Shown here piece by piece: positions 9,134-16,091 of a stretch of 21,664 bases of DNA. The first letter of the stretch is position 1; the number at the start of each line of letters is the position of its first letter. The position numbers and the translations under genes were made by a program. The notes under the pieces were generated by a model that saw only the letters and a list, made by a program, of their open reading frames with translations, was not told where the DNA came from and did not search any database. Source of the stretch: JAIVJZ01 sp035296385 (GTDB taxonomy: Bacteria; Acidobacteriota; Blastocatellia; Pyrinomonadales; Pyrinomonadaceae); contig DATHBB010000040.1 in the NCBI GenBank assembly GCA_035296385.1, positions 1 through 21,664 of the forward strand. The letters are read 5' to 3'.

Positions 9134-10279
9134 ATGACGAGAGTACGCGAGGAGCGCGCCCGCATTTTGATCGCGGACGACGAAGAGGAGATTCGCAACG
9201 TCCTCTGCGAACTGCTCTCCGAAGATTACGACTGCCAGTTGGTCGCTTCGGCGGAAGAGGCGTTGGTGTGTCTGCGCACGAGGCGTTTCGATGTCGTCGT
9301 CAGCGACATCCAGATGGACGGGATGAGCGGCCTTGAGATGATCCCGCACGTGGCGGAGCTTGCGCCCGACGCGACGGTCGTGATGGTGAGCGGCGCGCAG
9401 ACTTTGGAGAGCGCGATTGAGGCCCTGCGCGCGGGGGCGTTCGACTACGTGACGAAGCCTTTCGACCTGCGACACGTAGAGGCCGCGGTCGCGCGCGCGC
9501 TCGAACACACGCGCCTGCGCGAGGCCAAGCGCCGTTACGAAAATTACCTCGAAGAACTTGTGGCCGAGCGCACGGCGGAACTCGACCGCACGCTCGAATC
9601 GCTCGAAGACTCTTATCGCATGACCCTGAAGGCGCTCGCCGCCGCTTTGGAGACGCGCGACCGCGAGACGCACGGGCATTCGGAGCGCGTCGTCAGTTTC
9701 AGTTTGCGTCTGGGGCGCGAGTTGAATCTGCGCGGCGAAGAGTTGCGCTCGCTTGAGTTCGGCGCGCTCCTGCACGACATCGGCAAGATCGGCGTGCCCG
9801 ACGCCATACTGCACAAGCCCGCGCAGCTTTGCGAAGAGGAATGGGTGAACATGCGCCGCCACCCCTTGCACGGCCAGCAGATTTTGCGCGGCATCAGTTT
9901 TCTGGAAGGCGCGGCGCGCGTCGTCGGGCAGCACCACGAGAAGTGGGACGGGACGGGCTACCCGCGCGGGCTTCGCGGCGAGGAGATCGATCTCAACGCG
10001 CGCATCTTCGCCGTCGCAGACGCCTTCGACGCGATCACGAGCGACCGCGTCTATCGCGCCGGACGCTCTTACGAAGTCGCGGTCGGGGAGTTGGAAGAGT
10101 TTGCGGGGCGGCAGTTCGACCCGGAGGTGGTCGGCGCGTTCCGACGCATCGCGCGCGCGGAGTGGGATGAGTTGCGCGAGATTTCGCTGCGCAAATGGCA
10201 GGAGCGCAGGGACGGCCAACCGGCGAAACTCCCGTCGAGCGTGGAGATCGAAACGCTGCTCGGCGCGCTCGTGAACTGA
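9134..10279 (+). CDS. Response regulator with HD-GYP domain (probable c-di-GMP phosphodiesterase)
   Basis: A 381-residue cytosolic protein. I chose the ATG at 9134, which has a purine-rich GGAAG 7 nt upstream and leads straight into the receiver domain; an in-frame upstream ATG at 9023 would add 37 unlike residues. Receiver (about 10-125): acidic pair Asp15-Asp16, phospho-acceptor Asp58 in VVVSDIQMDGMSG, and Lys108 in YVTKPFD. A helical linker follows (about 126-160, HTRLREAKRRYENYLEEL). HD-GYP (about 160-345): HGHSERV, His214-Asp215 in LLHDIGKIG, HHEKWDGTGYPRGL at 267-280, and a metal-site ADAFDAIT. All metal-binding residues and the GYP motif are intact, so hydrolysis of cyclic di-GMP is expected. 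The arrangement is that of RpfG. No histidine kinase is adjacent, so its activator is elsewhere. A 36-bp hairpin starts 13 bp after the stop. Confidence 0.93.
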   Translation: MTRVREERARILIADDEEEIRNVLCELLSEDYDCQLVASAEEALVCLRTRRFDVVVSDIQMDGMSGLEMIPHVAELAPDATVVMVSGAQTLESAIEALRAGAFDYVTKPFDLRHVEAAVARALEHTRLREAKRRYENYLEELVAERTAELDRTLESLEDSYRMTLKALAAALETRDRETHGHSERVVSFSLRLGRELNLRGEELRSLEFGALLHDIGKIGVPDAILHKPAQLCEEEWVNMRRHPLHGQQILRGISFLEGAARVVGQHHEKWDGTGYPRGLRGEEIDLNARIFAVADAFDAITSDRVYRAGRSYEVAVGELEEFAGRQFDPEVVGAFRRIARAEWDELREISLRKWQERRDGQPAKLPSSVEIETLLGALVN

Positions 10280-10292
10280 GCTGATTAGAAAA

Positions 10293-10371
10293 AACGCGGA
10301 AGTAGGAACGCGGAACGATGAATGAAAGAGAGTTGCTTTCATTCATCGTTCCGCGTTCCTACTTCCGCGTT
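10293..10371. repeat. Long perfect hairpin, copy 1 (36-bp stem), likely terminator/repeat element
   Basis: The left arm 10293-10328 is exactly complementary to the right arm 10336-10371, with the 7-nt loop AGAGTTG. The arm begins AACGCGGAAGTAGGAACGCG. It is flanked by A-rich sequence on the left and TTCTTTCT on the right, so it can act as a terminator in both directions. The outer 30 bp of the arm recur in the hairpin at 12267-12348. It starts 13 bp after the HD-GYP stop codon. Confidence 0.8.
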
Positions 10372-10500
10372 CTTCTTTCTGCGCATCTTGCCGGAACTCT
10401 GTAGGCGGCGCCTGCGTATTGCCTTTCAACGCCTATTGACGGGTGACGTGTCGCTTACTGGCCGCGCCGTTCGTAAATGCAAATATTTAAGGAGAATAAG

Positions 10501-12255
10501 ATGAAGATAGTAGTTACACAATTCGCACACCGGAGAGCCGTCGGGCTGTTCGTTGTGCTGGTCGCGCTGGCTTTGCAGACGACGGCGCTTGCGCAGGACA
10601 AGGCCGCGCGGATTGACGAATACATGAAGCGCTCCGCGCAGATCAGGCAGTTCAACGGCGCGGTGCTCGTCGCGGAGAACGGCAAGGTCATTTACAAAAA
10701 AGGGCTGGGGATGGCGAACATGGAGTGGAACGTCGCGAACGACGTGGACACCAAATTCCGCCTCGGCTCGATCACCAAGCAGTTTACCGCGATGCTCGTC
10801 CTGCAACTCGTCGAACAGGGCAAGCTCAAACTCGACGGCAAACTCTCCGAATACCTGCCCGACTACCGCAAAGACATCGGCGACAAAGTAACCATCCATC
10901 ATCTCCTGACGCACACCTCCGGTATCCCCAGTTACACGGGCCTGCCGAAGTTCTTCGAAGATGCGAGCCGCAACCCTTACACGGTCGTGGATTTCGTCAA
11001 AAAATACGCGAGCAACGATCTCGAATTCGAGCCGGGCGCGAAGTTTAAATACAACAACTCCGGCTATTTCCTGCTCGGCGCGATCATCGAGAAAGTGACG
11101 GGCAAGCCTTACGAGCAGGTCTTGAAGGAGAACATACTCGACCCGCTGGGGATGAAGAACACCGGCTACGATCATTACGACGCGATCCTACCGAAGCGCG
11201 CCTCCGGCTACCAGAAGACGCCCGCGGGATACACGAACGCGCCCTACCTCGACATGTCCATCCCCTACGCCGCGGGCTCGCTCTATTCGACCGTCGAAGA
11301 TTTGTATTTGTGGGATCAGGCGCTCTACACGGACAAACTCATCCCGGCCAAGAGCAAGGAACTCATGTTCAAGCCCTTTCTCGACAACTACGCTTACGGC
11401 TGGACCATCACGAAGGCGGCACTGGGTAAGGAGACCGTCAACGCCGTCGCGCATGGCGGCGGCATCAACGGCTTCAACACGTACCTCGTGCGCTACCCCG
11501 ATCAAAAAAATCTTATCGTCCTTCTCGACAACACCTCGCAGGGCGCGAGTCTGAATCGCATCACGCGCGACCTGACGAGCATCCTCTACAACCAGCCCGT
11601 CGAGATGCCGAAGCAGTCAATCGCCGAAGTGTTGATGAAGACCATCACGGAGCGCGACGTGGCCTCGGCCATCAAACAGTATCGCGACCTCAAGGCGGCG
11701 AAAGGTGCGGACTACAATTTCGGCGAGAACGAGTTGAACATGCTCGGCTACCAACTGCTGGGCGCGAAACGGATGAAAGAGGCGATTGAGATTTTCAAGT
11801 TGAACGTCGAAGCCTACCCGCAGGCCGCGAACCCTTACGATAGTCTCGGCGAAGCCTACCTGGCGGCGGGCGAGCGTGCGCTCGCGCTGCAAAACTACAA
11901 GAAGTCTGTAGAACTCAACCCGGACAATGCGAACGCCGTCGCGATCATCAAGCGTCTGGAGACGCCTGCTTCGGAGACGACGGCCTCTGCGACGCCCGTT
12001 TCGCTCGACGCCTACGCGGGGCAATACGACGTGCCCGGTCTCGGCACGCTCGACATCTCGAAGGAGGGCGACAAACTCTTCGGCGCGCCCACCGGGCAGA
12101 CGAAGGCGGAGTTGATTCCGCAGGGCAACGAAAGCTTCCTCGCCGCAGGCCCGAACGTCCACCTCACCTTCATCAAAGACGACAAGGGGCAGGTTACGCA
12201 CGTCAACGTCCGTCTGAGGGACGGGCGCGAGATGCAGGCGAAGAAAGTTAAGTAG
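10501..12255 (+). CDS. Secreted serine beta-lactamase-like hydrolase with TPR and C-terminal domain
   Basis: A 584-residue exported protein. The start is fixed by AAGGAG at 10489-10494, 6 nt before the ATG at 10501; an ATG at 10477 has no such site. Signal peptide about 1-32 (core LFVVLVALALQTTALAQ). The beta-lactamase/DD-peptidase domain (about 35-365, class C-like) has the nucleophile motif SITK at 90-93, YNN at 184-186 in KYNNSGYFLLG, and HGG at 318-320. The typical HLLTHTSGIPSY stretch is at 133-144. A TPR-like region follows (about 408-486: AIEIFKLNVEAYP, DSLGEAYLAAGERALALQNY), then a beta-rich C-terminal domain (about 500-584: VSLDAYAGQYDVPGLGTLDI) like those appended to many such esterases. 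It is unlikely to be a true antibiotic-resistance enzyme; peptidase or esterase activity is more usual for this architecture. It is a single-gene unit between two near-identical hairpins. Confidence 0.9.
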   Translation: MKIVVTQFAHRRAVGLFVVLVALALQTTALAQDKAARIDEYMKRSAQIRQFNGAVLVAENGKVIYKKGLGMANMEWNVANDVDTKFRLGSITKQFTAMLVLQLVEQGKLKLDGKLSEYLPDYRKDIGDKVTIHHLLTHTSGIPSYTGLPKFFEDASRNPYTVVDFVKKYASNDLEFEPGAKFKYNNSGYFLLGAIIEKVTGKPYEQVLKENILDPLGMKNTGYDHYDAILPKRASGYQKTPAGYTNAPYLDMSIPYAAGSLYSTVEDLYLWDQALYTDKLIPAKSKELMFKPFLDNYAYGWTITKAALGKETVNAVAHGGGINGFNTYLVRYPDQKNLIVLLDNTSQGASLNRITRDLTSILYNQPVEMPKQSIAEVLMKTITERDVASAIKQYRDLKAAKGADYNFGENELNMLGYQLLGAKRMKEAIEIFKLNVEAYPQAANPYDSLGEAYLAAGERALALQNYKKSVELNPDNANAVAIIKRLETPASETTASATPVSLDAYAGQYDVPGLGTLDISKEGDKLFGAPTGQTKAELIPQGNESFLAAGPNVHLTFIKDDKGQVTHVNVRLRDGREMQAKKVK

Positions 12256-12266
12256 GTTGTAGAAAG

Positions 12267-12348
12267 AAACGCGGAAGTAGGAACGCGGAACGATGAACTG
12301 AAGGCAAATGCTTTTCGTTCATCGTTCCGCGTTCCTACTTCCGCGTTT
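12267..12348. repeat. Long perfect hairpin, copy 2 (32-bp stem), likely bidirectional terminator
   Basis: The left arm 12267-12298 is exactly complementary to the right arm 12317-12348, with an 18-nt loop. The arm is nearly identical to that of the hairpin at 10293-10371, but the loop is different in sequence and length. It lies 11 bp after the beta-lactamase-like gene and 11 bp before the 3' end of the convergent VWFA gene, and is well placed to stop both. Confidence 0.8.
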
Positions 12349-12359
12349 TCTTCTACGGT

Positions 12360-13613
12360 TTATTTCGCGTCCGCCGCAGGCTCGGGTGCTTTTTGCAACG
12401 CGGCTGCGGCGACGTAGACGCGGCGCGTGCGCAGTTGCAGACCGTTGCGGCGCGGGAGCACGACGACGCGGCGCGTCTCCGTGGCAGGGCTGGACGAGAG
12501 CGGACGCGTCGGCGTGTAGGTGACGACGTACTGCGTGCCGATTTCGCGCGCCACTTCGGTGCCTTGCAGCGCGAGGTCTTCCATCGAGAGCGGCATCCAC
12601 AAACGCCCGCCCGTGTCCGCCGCGAGCGTCTTCATGCTTTCCTCGCCGCGCTTCATCGCGCGCTCGTAAGCCTTGCGCATGCGCTTCATCGCCGGATCGA
12701 ACGTGATGACCGCGCCCGTCGAAGGGCCGACCGCGCCGCCGCGATTCATCGTCGAAGGCATCGTCGGGTCAATGCCGGCGGTGGCGACGCCGGAGGCTTT
12801 GACGCTGCCGGGAACTGCGGCGCTCGTCGGCCCTTTCTTCTGTTTGTCTTTCGACTCCTGAAGGCCGAAGGTCGTGTAGCTGATGATGTGTACGGAGACT
12901 TGCGCGGCCATCAGTCGCTTGACCGCTTCGGCGTAAGCTGCGCGCCCGCCTATCGCGGCGTTCCCCTCCAACACGCGCGTCACCTGCGCCGGACTCGCCG
13001 CGCCGCCCGGCGTCTCCACGCCGTCCGTGATGAAGACTAGATGACGATTGCCCACAGGCTGGTCCGCGAACATCAAGGCCGCCTGCTGCAAGGCTTCGGC
13101 GGGGCGCGCGCCGGACGCACCCCAGAGTTTCGTGCGCAGGGTGTGCGATGCCGCGTCGCGGTCGGTCGTCCAGGGCTGTATGAGTTGAATCTTGCGGTCG
13201 AACTGCATGACGGCGACCGAGTCGCCCGCGCGCAGTTGCGAGATGAGCGAGAGGGCGGCCTCGCGCGTCGTGCGCGTGCGCTGCGCGGGGTTCAACTCGC
13301 CGCCCGTGCCAAGCACGAGCACGACGCTCGCGGGAATCCGGCGTATGCTGCGCACCTGCTGCTTGACGTTGTCTTCGAGCACGACGATGTCGTCGAGTTC
13401 GAGCGTCGGGTCGAAATGGCCGTACTCGTCGCGCGCGAACACGGGCAGTCGTACCTCCTCCGTGAAGACGCGTATGCGTTCCTGCTCGTCGCGTTCGGCC
13501 TGCGTGGGCGTGGGCGTCGGCTGCACACGCCCCGACTGCGCGTGTGAAGTCACCGTCGTCAGGCAAAAAAGGAGAAGGAGGGCGAGCGGCCTAAAGTTGC
13601 GGCCTGTGTGCAT
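12360..13613 (-). CDS. Secreted VWFA-domain protein (acidobacterial type) with degenerate MIDAS
   Basis: A 417-residue exported protein. The ATG at 13613 is preceded by GGAG at about 9 nt and gives a clean signal peptide (RPLALLLLFCLTTVTSHAQ, cut near 25); an upstream in-frame start would put 14 charged residues before it. A Pro/Thr linker (about 30-40) leads into a beta segment (VRLPVFARDEYGHFDPTLEL; DIVVLEDN) typical of the acidobacterial VWFA-related family, then the von Willebrand A domain (about 94-260), with the strand HLVFITDGVETPG at 191-203. The metal-site motif DxSxS is replaced by GTGGE at 102-106, so the standard MIDAS is lost. The late region has the expected ADTGGRLW and a YVVTYTP strand. 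Its role is unknown, possibly extracellular protein binding without metal. It stands alone on the minus strand and is convergent with the beta-lactamase-like gene. Confidence 0.85.
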   Translation of the reverse strand: MHTGRNFRPLALLLLFCLTTVTSHAQSGRVQPTPTPTQAERDEQERIRVFTEEVRLPVFARDEYGHFDPTLELDDIVVLEDNVKQQVRSIRRIPASVVLVLGTGGELNPAQRTRTTREAALSLISQLRAGDSVAVMQFDRKIQLIQPWTTDRDAASHTLRTKLWGASGARPAEALQQAALMFADQPVGNRHLVFITDGVETPGGAASPAQVTRVLEGNAAIGGRAAYAEAVKRLMAAQVSVHIISYTTFGLQESKDKQKKGPTSAAVPGSVKASGVATAGIDPTMPSTMNRGGAVGPSTGAVITFDPAMKRMRKAYERAMKRGEESMKTLAADTGGRLWMPLSMEDLALQGTEVAREIGTQYVVTYTPTRPLSSSPATETRRVVVLPRRNGLQLRTRRVYVAAAALQKAPEPAADAK

Positions 13614-13718
13614 AAGTTGAACTCCAAACGGCGGTATTCGTCTTGTCGCCCTCATTCGATGCGCGCGGGGCGGGTGGCGCGTTGCCCGCTCGATGCTTTC
13701 TTAGAAACTGTCTGAGCA

Positions 13719-13763
13719 GTCCCGTAGGGACGATTGCTAATAGCCCAGCGATTCATCGCTGGG
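13719..13763 (+). repeat. Bipartite two-hairpin repeat element, copy A
   Basis: The palindrome GTCCCGTAGGGAC (13719-13731) is followed after a 12-nt spacer (GATTGCTAATAG) by the hairpin CCCAGCGAT-TC-ATCGCTGGG (13744-13763). The same bipartite arrangement occurs in reverse orientation at 13864-13910. It lies in the gene-free stretch 13614-13957 between the DUF4350-like gene and the VWFA gene. The part 13614-13718 shows nothing else I can name. Confidence 0.75.
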
Positions 13764-13785
13764 GATAAGTTGAAGAATAATGTTT

Positions 13786-13840
13786 GAGTCCCGTAGGGAC
13801 GATTGAAATTCGCGCACATTCAATCGTCCCTACGGGACTC
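13786..13840. repeat. Perfect 22-bp inverted repeat made of two opposed GTCCC...GGGAC palindromes
   Basis: The left arm 13786-13807 and right arm 13819-13840 are exactly complementary around an 11-nt centre. Each arm contains the 13-nt palindrome GTCCC-GTA-GGGAC followed by GATTGAA, so it reads as two half-copies of the bipartite element placed head to head. The CCCAGC hairpin half is absent. Confidence 0.75.
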
Positions 13841-13863
13841 TCTTTACATTTATACACATCGTT

Positions 13864-13910
13864 CCCAGCCATAAATGGCTGGGCTATTTTCAAATGTCCC
13901 TGACGGGACA
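13864..13910 (-). repeat. Bipartite two-hairpin repeat element, copy B (inverted)
   Basis: The hairpin CCCAGCCAT-AA-ATGGCTGGG (13864-13882 and one base beyond) is joined through CTATTTTCAAA to TGTCCC-TGAC-GGGACA (13895-13910). Read on the minus strand, this is the same order as copy A: GTCCC palindrome, an AATAG-ending spacer, then the CCCAGC hairpin. The stem differs from copy A at one position, G-C versus C-G, with both partners changed. Confidence 0.75.
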
Positions 13911-13917
13911 AAAGCGG

Positions 13918-13950
13918 CATTACTTTTCAAAGGTGACATTACTTTTCAAA
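13918..13950. repeat. 14-bp direct repeat with 19-bp period
   Basis: CATTACTTTTCAAA occurs at 13918-13931 and again at 13937-13950, separated by 5 bp (GGTGA). The repeat sits just after the 3' end of the DUF4350-like gene (stop at 13958) and next to the palindrome cluster. It is A+T-rich compared with its surroundings. Confidence 0.6.
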
Positions 13951-13957
13951 CAACTTC

Positions 13958-14956
13958 TTAAAGCACGCGCGAGAGCCAGCGCATGATGTTGAGCGCGAGT
14001 TGGCGATTGTCCAGGCCGGGGCGATTCATGCCGAAAGGCCGCTTGTCCGGTCCCGCGAGTTGCGCCGAGAGCATTCCGGCCTCGCCCATCACGACGACGC
14101 GCCCGCGCCCCAGCGTGAACGCCAAGCCTTGCGCGCGTCCCGCCGCAGACGCCTGCGCGTTCGTGCCGGGCATCGCGTCCTTCGCCGTGTCTGCCAGCTT
14201 CATAAACGCGAACGAGCCTTCCGGCCCTTTGAGCGACTGTCCGGTGAAGGCCATCACGCGGTTGACGCGTTCCGTGTCGTCGCGCCCGCGCGTGATCGCA
14301 TGATCGCCGAGCAACTTGTTCTCGCGGGAATAGACGATGAAGCCGGGGTTGTTGTCCGAGGGCGTCGTGTTCGCTTCGTCGAGCGTGTAGGCTTTGCTCA
14401 TCCCGACGCCGAACCTCTGCGCGAGCTTTTCAGCCGCCGCGCCCATCGGCGCGTGGTCGGCGATGAAGAGAAGCGCGCCGCCCGCGCGCACCCAATCGCG
14501 CACGGCGTCGCACTCGGCGTCGGTGAAAGCCGAATTGGACGCATCCGGCGCGTTCATCGCTGAAGCGCCGAGCGCGTTCGAGATGACGAGGATACGGAAA
14601 GGCTTGAGCGACTCCGCCGTGAAGGGCTTAGAGTTCGGCGTGATCGCGTAGCCGTCGCTCGTGATGAGATCGGCGAAGGGCTTGTAGCGTCCCGTGGCGG
14701 TGTGAAAATTGTTGTGCGCTTCGTCGAAGAGCACCTTCGGGTGCTTCTTAGTGTGGGCGGGGCGCGCGACTTTCGTGTCGAAGTTCGGGTCGGCGACTTG
14801 CTGCGCGGAGACGACAGGCAACGTTGTGAACGCGACAGACAATGCGAGGCTCACGGCGACGATAACGCGGAAACTCCTTGAAGCACCGCTGATTGAAGCG
14901 ACGAAGTCGCGGCGGGCGATGTGGGCGCCGGCGAAAAAGAGTTGACGGAGTTTCAT
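13958..14956 (-). CDS. Exported DUF4350-like protein
   Basis: A 332-residue protein whose ATG overlaps the stop of the phosphate acetyltransferase gene (ATGA overlap, 14953-14956), so it is translationally coupled to it. A long charged n-region (about 1-29) precedes a hydrophobic segment (FRVIVAVSLALSVAFTTLPV, about 29-48), ending in SAQQ, which suggests a signal peptide with an extended start. The mature part looks like a DUF4350/class I glutamine-amidotransferase-like Rossmann domain: PKVLFDEAHNNFH, ILVISNALG, then VRDWVRAGGALLFIADHAPMG, a later VYSRENKLLGDHAI, and GRVVVMGEAGMLSAQ near the end. The typical nucleophilic Cys of amidotransferases is not seen; the single Cys is in TDAECDAVRDW. 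Such domains are more often binding than catalytic. Function is unknown and the link with acetyl phosphate metabolism is unexplained. Confidence 0.72.
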   Translation of the reverse strand: MKLRQLFFAGAHIARRDFVASISGASRSFRVIVAVSLALSVAFTTLPVVSAQQVADPNFDTKVARPAHTKKHPKVLFDEAHNNFHTATGRYKPFADLITSDGYAITPNSKPFTAESLKPFRILVISNALGASAMNAPDASNSAFTDAECDAVRDWVRAGGALLFIADHAPMGAAAEKLAQRFGVGMSKAYTLDEANTTPSDNNPGFIVYSRENKLLGDHAITRGRDDTERVNRVMAFTGQSLKGPEGSFAFMKLADTAKDAMPGTNAQASAAGRAQGLAFTLGRGRVVVMGEAGMLSAQLAGPDKRPFGMNRPGLDNRQLALNIMRWLSRVL

Positions 14957-15966
14957 GTCTGCCCTTTCCGGCTCTGCGCCTGCACGGCTGTGATGGCGAC
15001 GGCGTCGGCGATGTCTTCGGCCTTGCAGCCGCGCGAGAGATCGTTGGCGGGCTTGTCGAGTCCTTGCAGGATGGGGCCGATGGCCGACGCGCCCGCGAGC
15101 CGTTCGGTCAATTTATAGGCGATGTTGCCCGCTTGCAGATCGGGGAAGATGAGTACGTTGGCGCGTCCCGCAACCGTTGACCCCGGCGCTTTCGAGTTGG
15201 CGACCGAAGGGACGAGCGCGGCGTCCAGTTGCAACTCGCCGTCGATTTCGAGTTCGGGCAGGCGCGCGCGCACCGTGCGCGTCGCCTCCACAACCTTGTC
15301 GATCAACTTGTGCTTCGCGCTCCCCTTCGTGGAGAAAGAGAGCATCGCCACGCGCGGCTCGACTTCGAGGAGCGCGCGGCAGGAATCGGCGGAGGCGATG
15401 GCGATCTCGGCGAGTTCGGCGGCTGTCGGTTCGATGACGACGCCGCAGTCTGCGTAGATCATCGCGCCCTGTGCGCCGAACTGCGGGTCGGGGTGCGCCA
15501 TGACGAAGAAACTTGAGACGAGTTTGAATCCGGCGCGCACGCCGATGCAGTGGAGCGCGGCGCGGACGGTGTGCGCCGTCGTGTTCGTCGCGCCCGCGAC
15601 CGACCCGTCCATTGTGCCCGAGCGCACCATCAAGTTTCCGTAGTAGAGCGGGTCGCGCACGGCGAAGCGCGCCTCGTCGGGCATCAAGCCTTTGGCCTTG
15701 CGCAGTTCGTGATAGAAGGCGGCCACTTTGTCGAAGTCGGCGGCGCGCGTGTGGTCTATCAGTTGAACCATGCCGCCCAGATCAACGCCTGCTTCGCGTT
15801 GCGCGGCGCGCACTTTGTCCGCGTCGCCGAGCACTGTGATGTGCGCGAGTCGTTCGCGCGCGCAGATGGCGGCGGCGACGATGGTGCGCGGGTCTTCGCC
15901 TTCGGGCAGGACGATGCGTTGCGGGTCGCGTGCGGCGCGCTCGCGTATGCGTTGGAGAATGGACAT
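14953..15966 (-). CDS. pta: Phosphate acetyltransferase
   Basis: A 337-residue cytosolic enzyme that exchanges acetyl-CoA and phosphate for acetyl phosphate and CoA. It has only the C-terminal catalytic domain (the short Pta class, about 330 residues), with no DRTGG or BioD-like N-terminal extension. Signature stretches: RIVLPEGEDPRT near the start, RSGTMDGSVAGATNTTA at 115-131, MLSFSTKGSAKH at 208-219, NSKAPGSTVAGRANVLIFPD at 257-276, and QGLDKPANDLSRG at 301-313. All are typical of active Pta. Acetate kinase (ackA) is not in the window. The ATG at 15966 is preceded by 7-base repeats beginning about 6 bp upstream, leaving only GAGAAGTT-like sequence as ribosome site. The gene is first in a two-gene unit with the DUF4350-like gene. 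Confidence 0.94.
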   Translation of the reverse strand: MSILQRIRERAARDPQRIVLPEGEDPRTIVAAAICARERLAHITVLGDADKVRAAQREAGVDLGGMVQLIDHTRAADFDKVAAFYHELRKAKGLMPDEARFAVRDPLYYGNLMVRSGTMDGSVAGATNTTAHTVRAALHCIGVRAGFKLVSSFFVMAHPDPQFGAQGAMIYADCGVVIEPTAAELAEIAIASADSCRALLEVEPRVAMLSFSTKGSAKHKLIDKVVEATRTVRARLPELEIDGELQLDAALVPSVANSKAPGSTVAGRANVLIFPDLQAGNIAYKLTERLAGASAIGPILQGLDKPANDLSRGCKAEDIADAVAITAVQAQSRKGQT

Positions 15967-15971
15967 GAGAA

Positions 15972-15999
15972 GTTGTCAGTCGTCAGTTGTCAGTTGTTT
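15972..15999. repeat. Tandem 7-base repeat (GTTGTCA type) upstream of pta
   Basis: Four units in tandem: GTTGTCA, GTCGTCA, GTTGTCA, GTTGTTT. They end 6 bp before the pta start codon on the minus strand, inside what must be the pta leader. There is no opposed array close enough to form a hairpin like those at 18307 and 20205. The rest of the gap to 16091 shows no gene. Confidence 0.65.
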
Positions 16000-16091
16000 G
16001 TCATCGAACGCGCGTTAGTATAGTTCATCTTGGCTTTAAGGAAACTATTATGGGCGGGAATTTTGCAGCTATTTCTTCGCGGGAGCGCGCG

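Noticed and set aside
9107..10342. A 411-codon minus-strand frame antisense to the HD-GYP regulator
   Set aside because: It lies wholly opposite an intact two-domain protein, has low-complexity Arg/Ala-rich composition and no recognisable motif.
10501..12255. Antibiotic-resistance beta-lactamase
   Set aside because: The SxxK, YxN and HGG motifs fit class C-like serine hydrolases, but the TPR and C-terminal beta domains are typical of peptidase/esterase relatives rather than resistance enzymes.
13719..13950. Possible CRISPR array in the repeat cluster
   Set aside because: The repeats are palindromic, of mixed orientation, irregularly spaced and only 13-22 bp. There are no uniform unique spacers and no cas genes.
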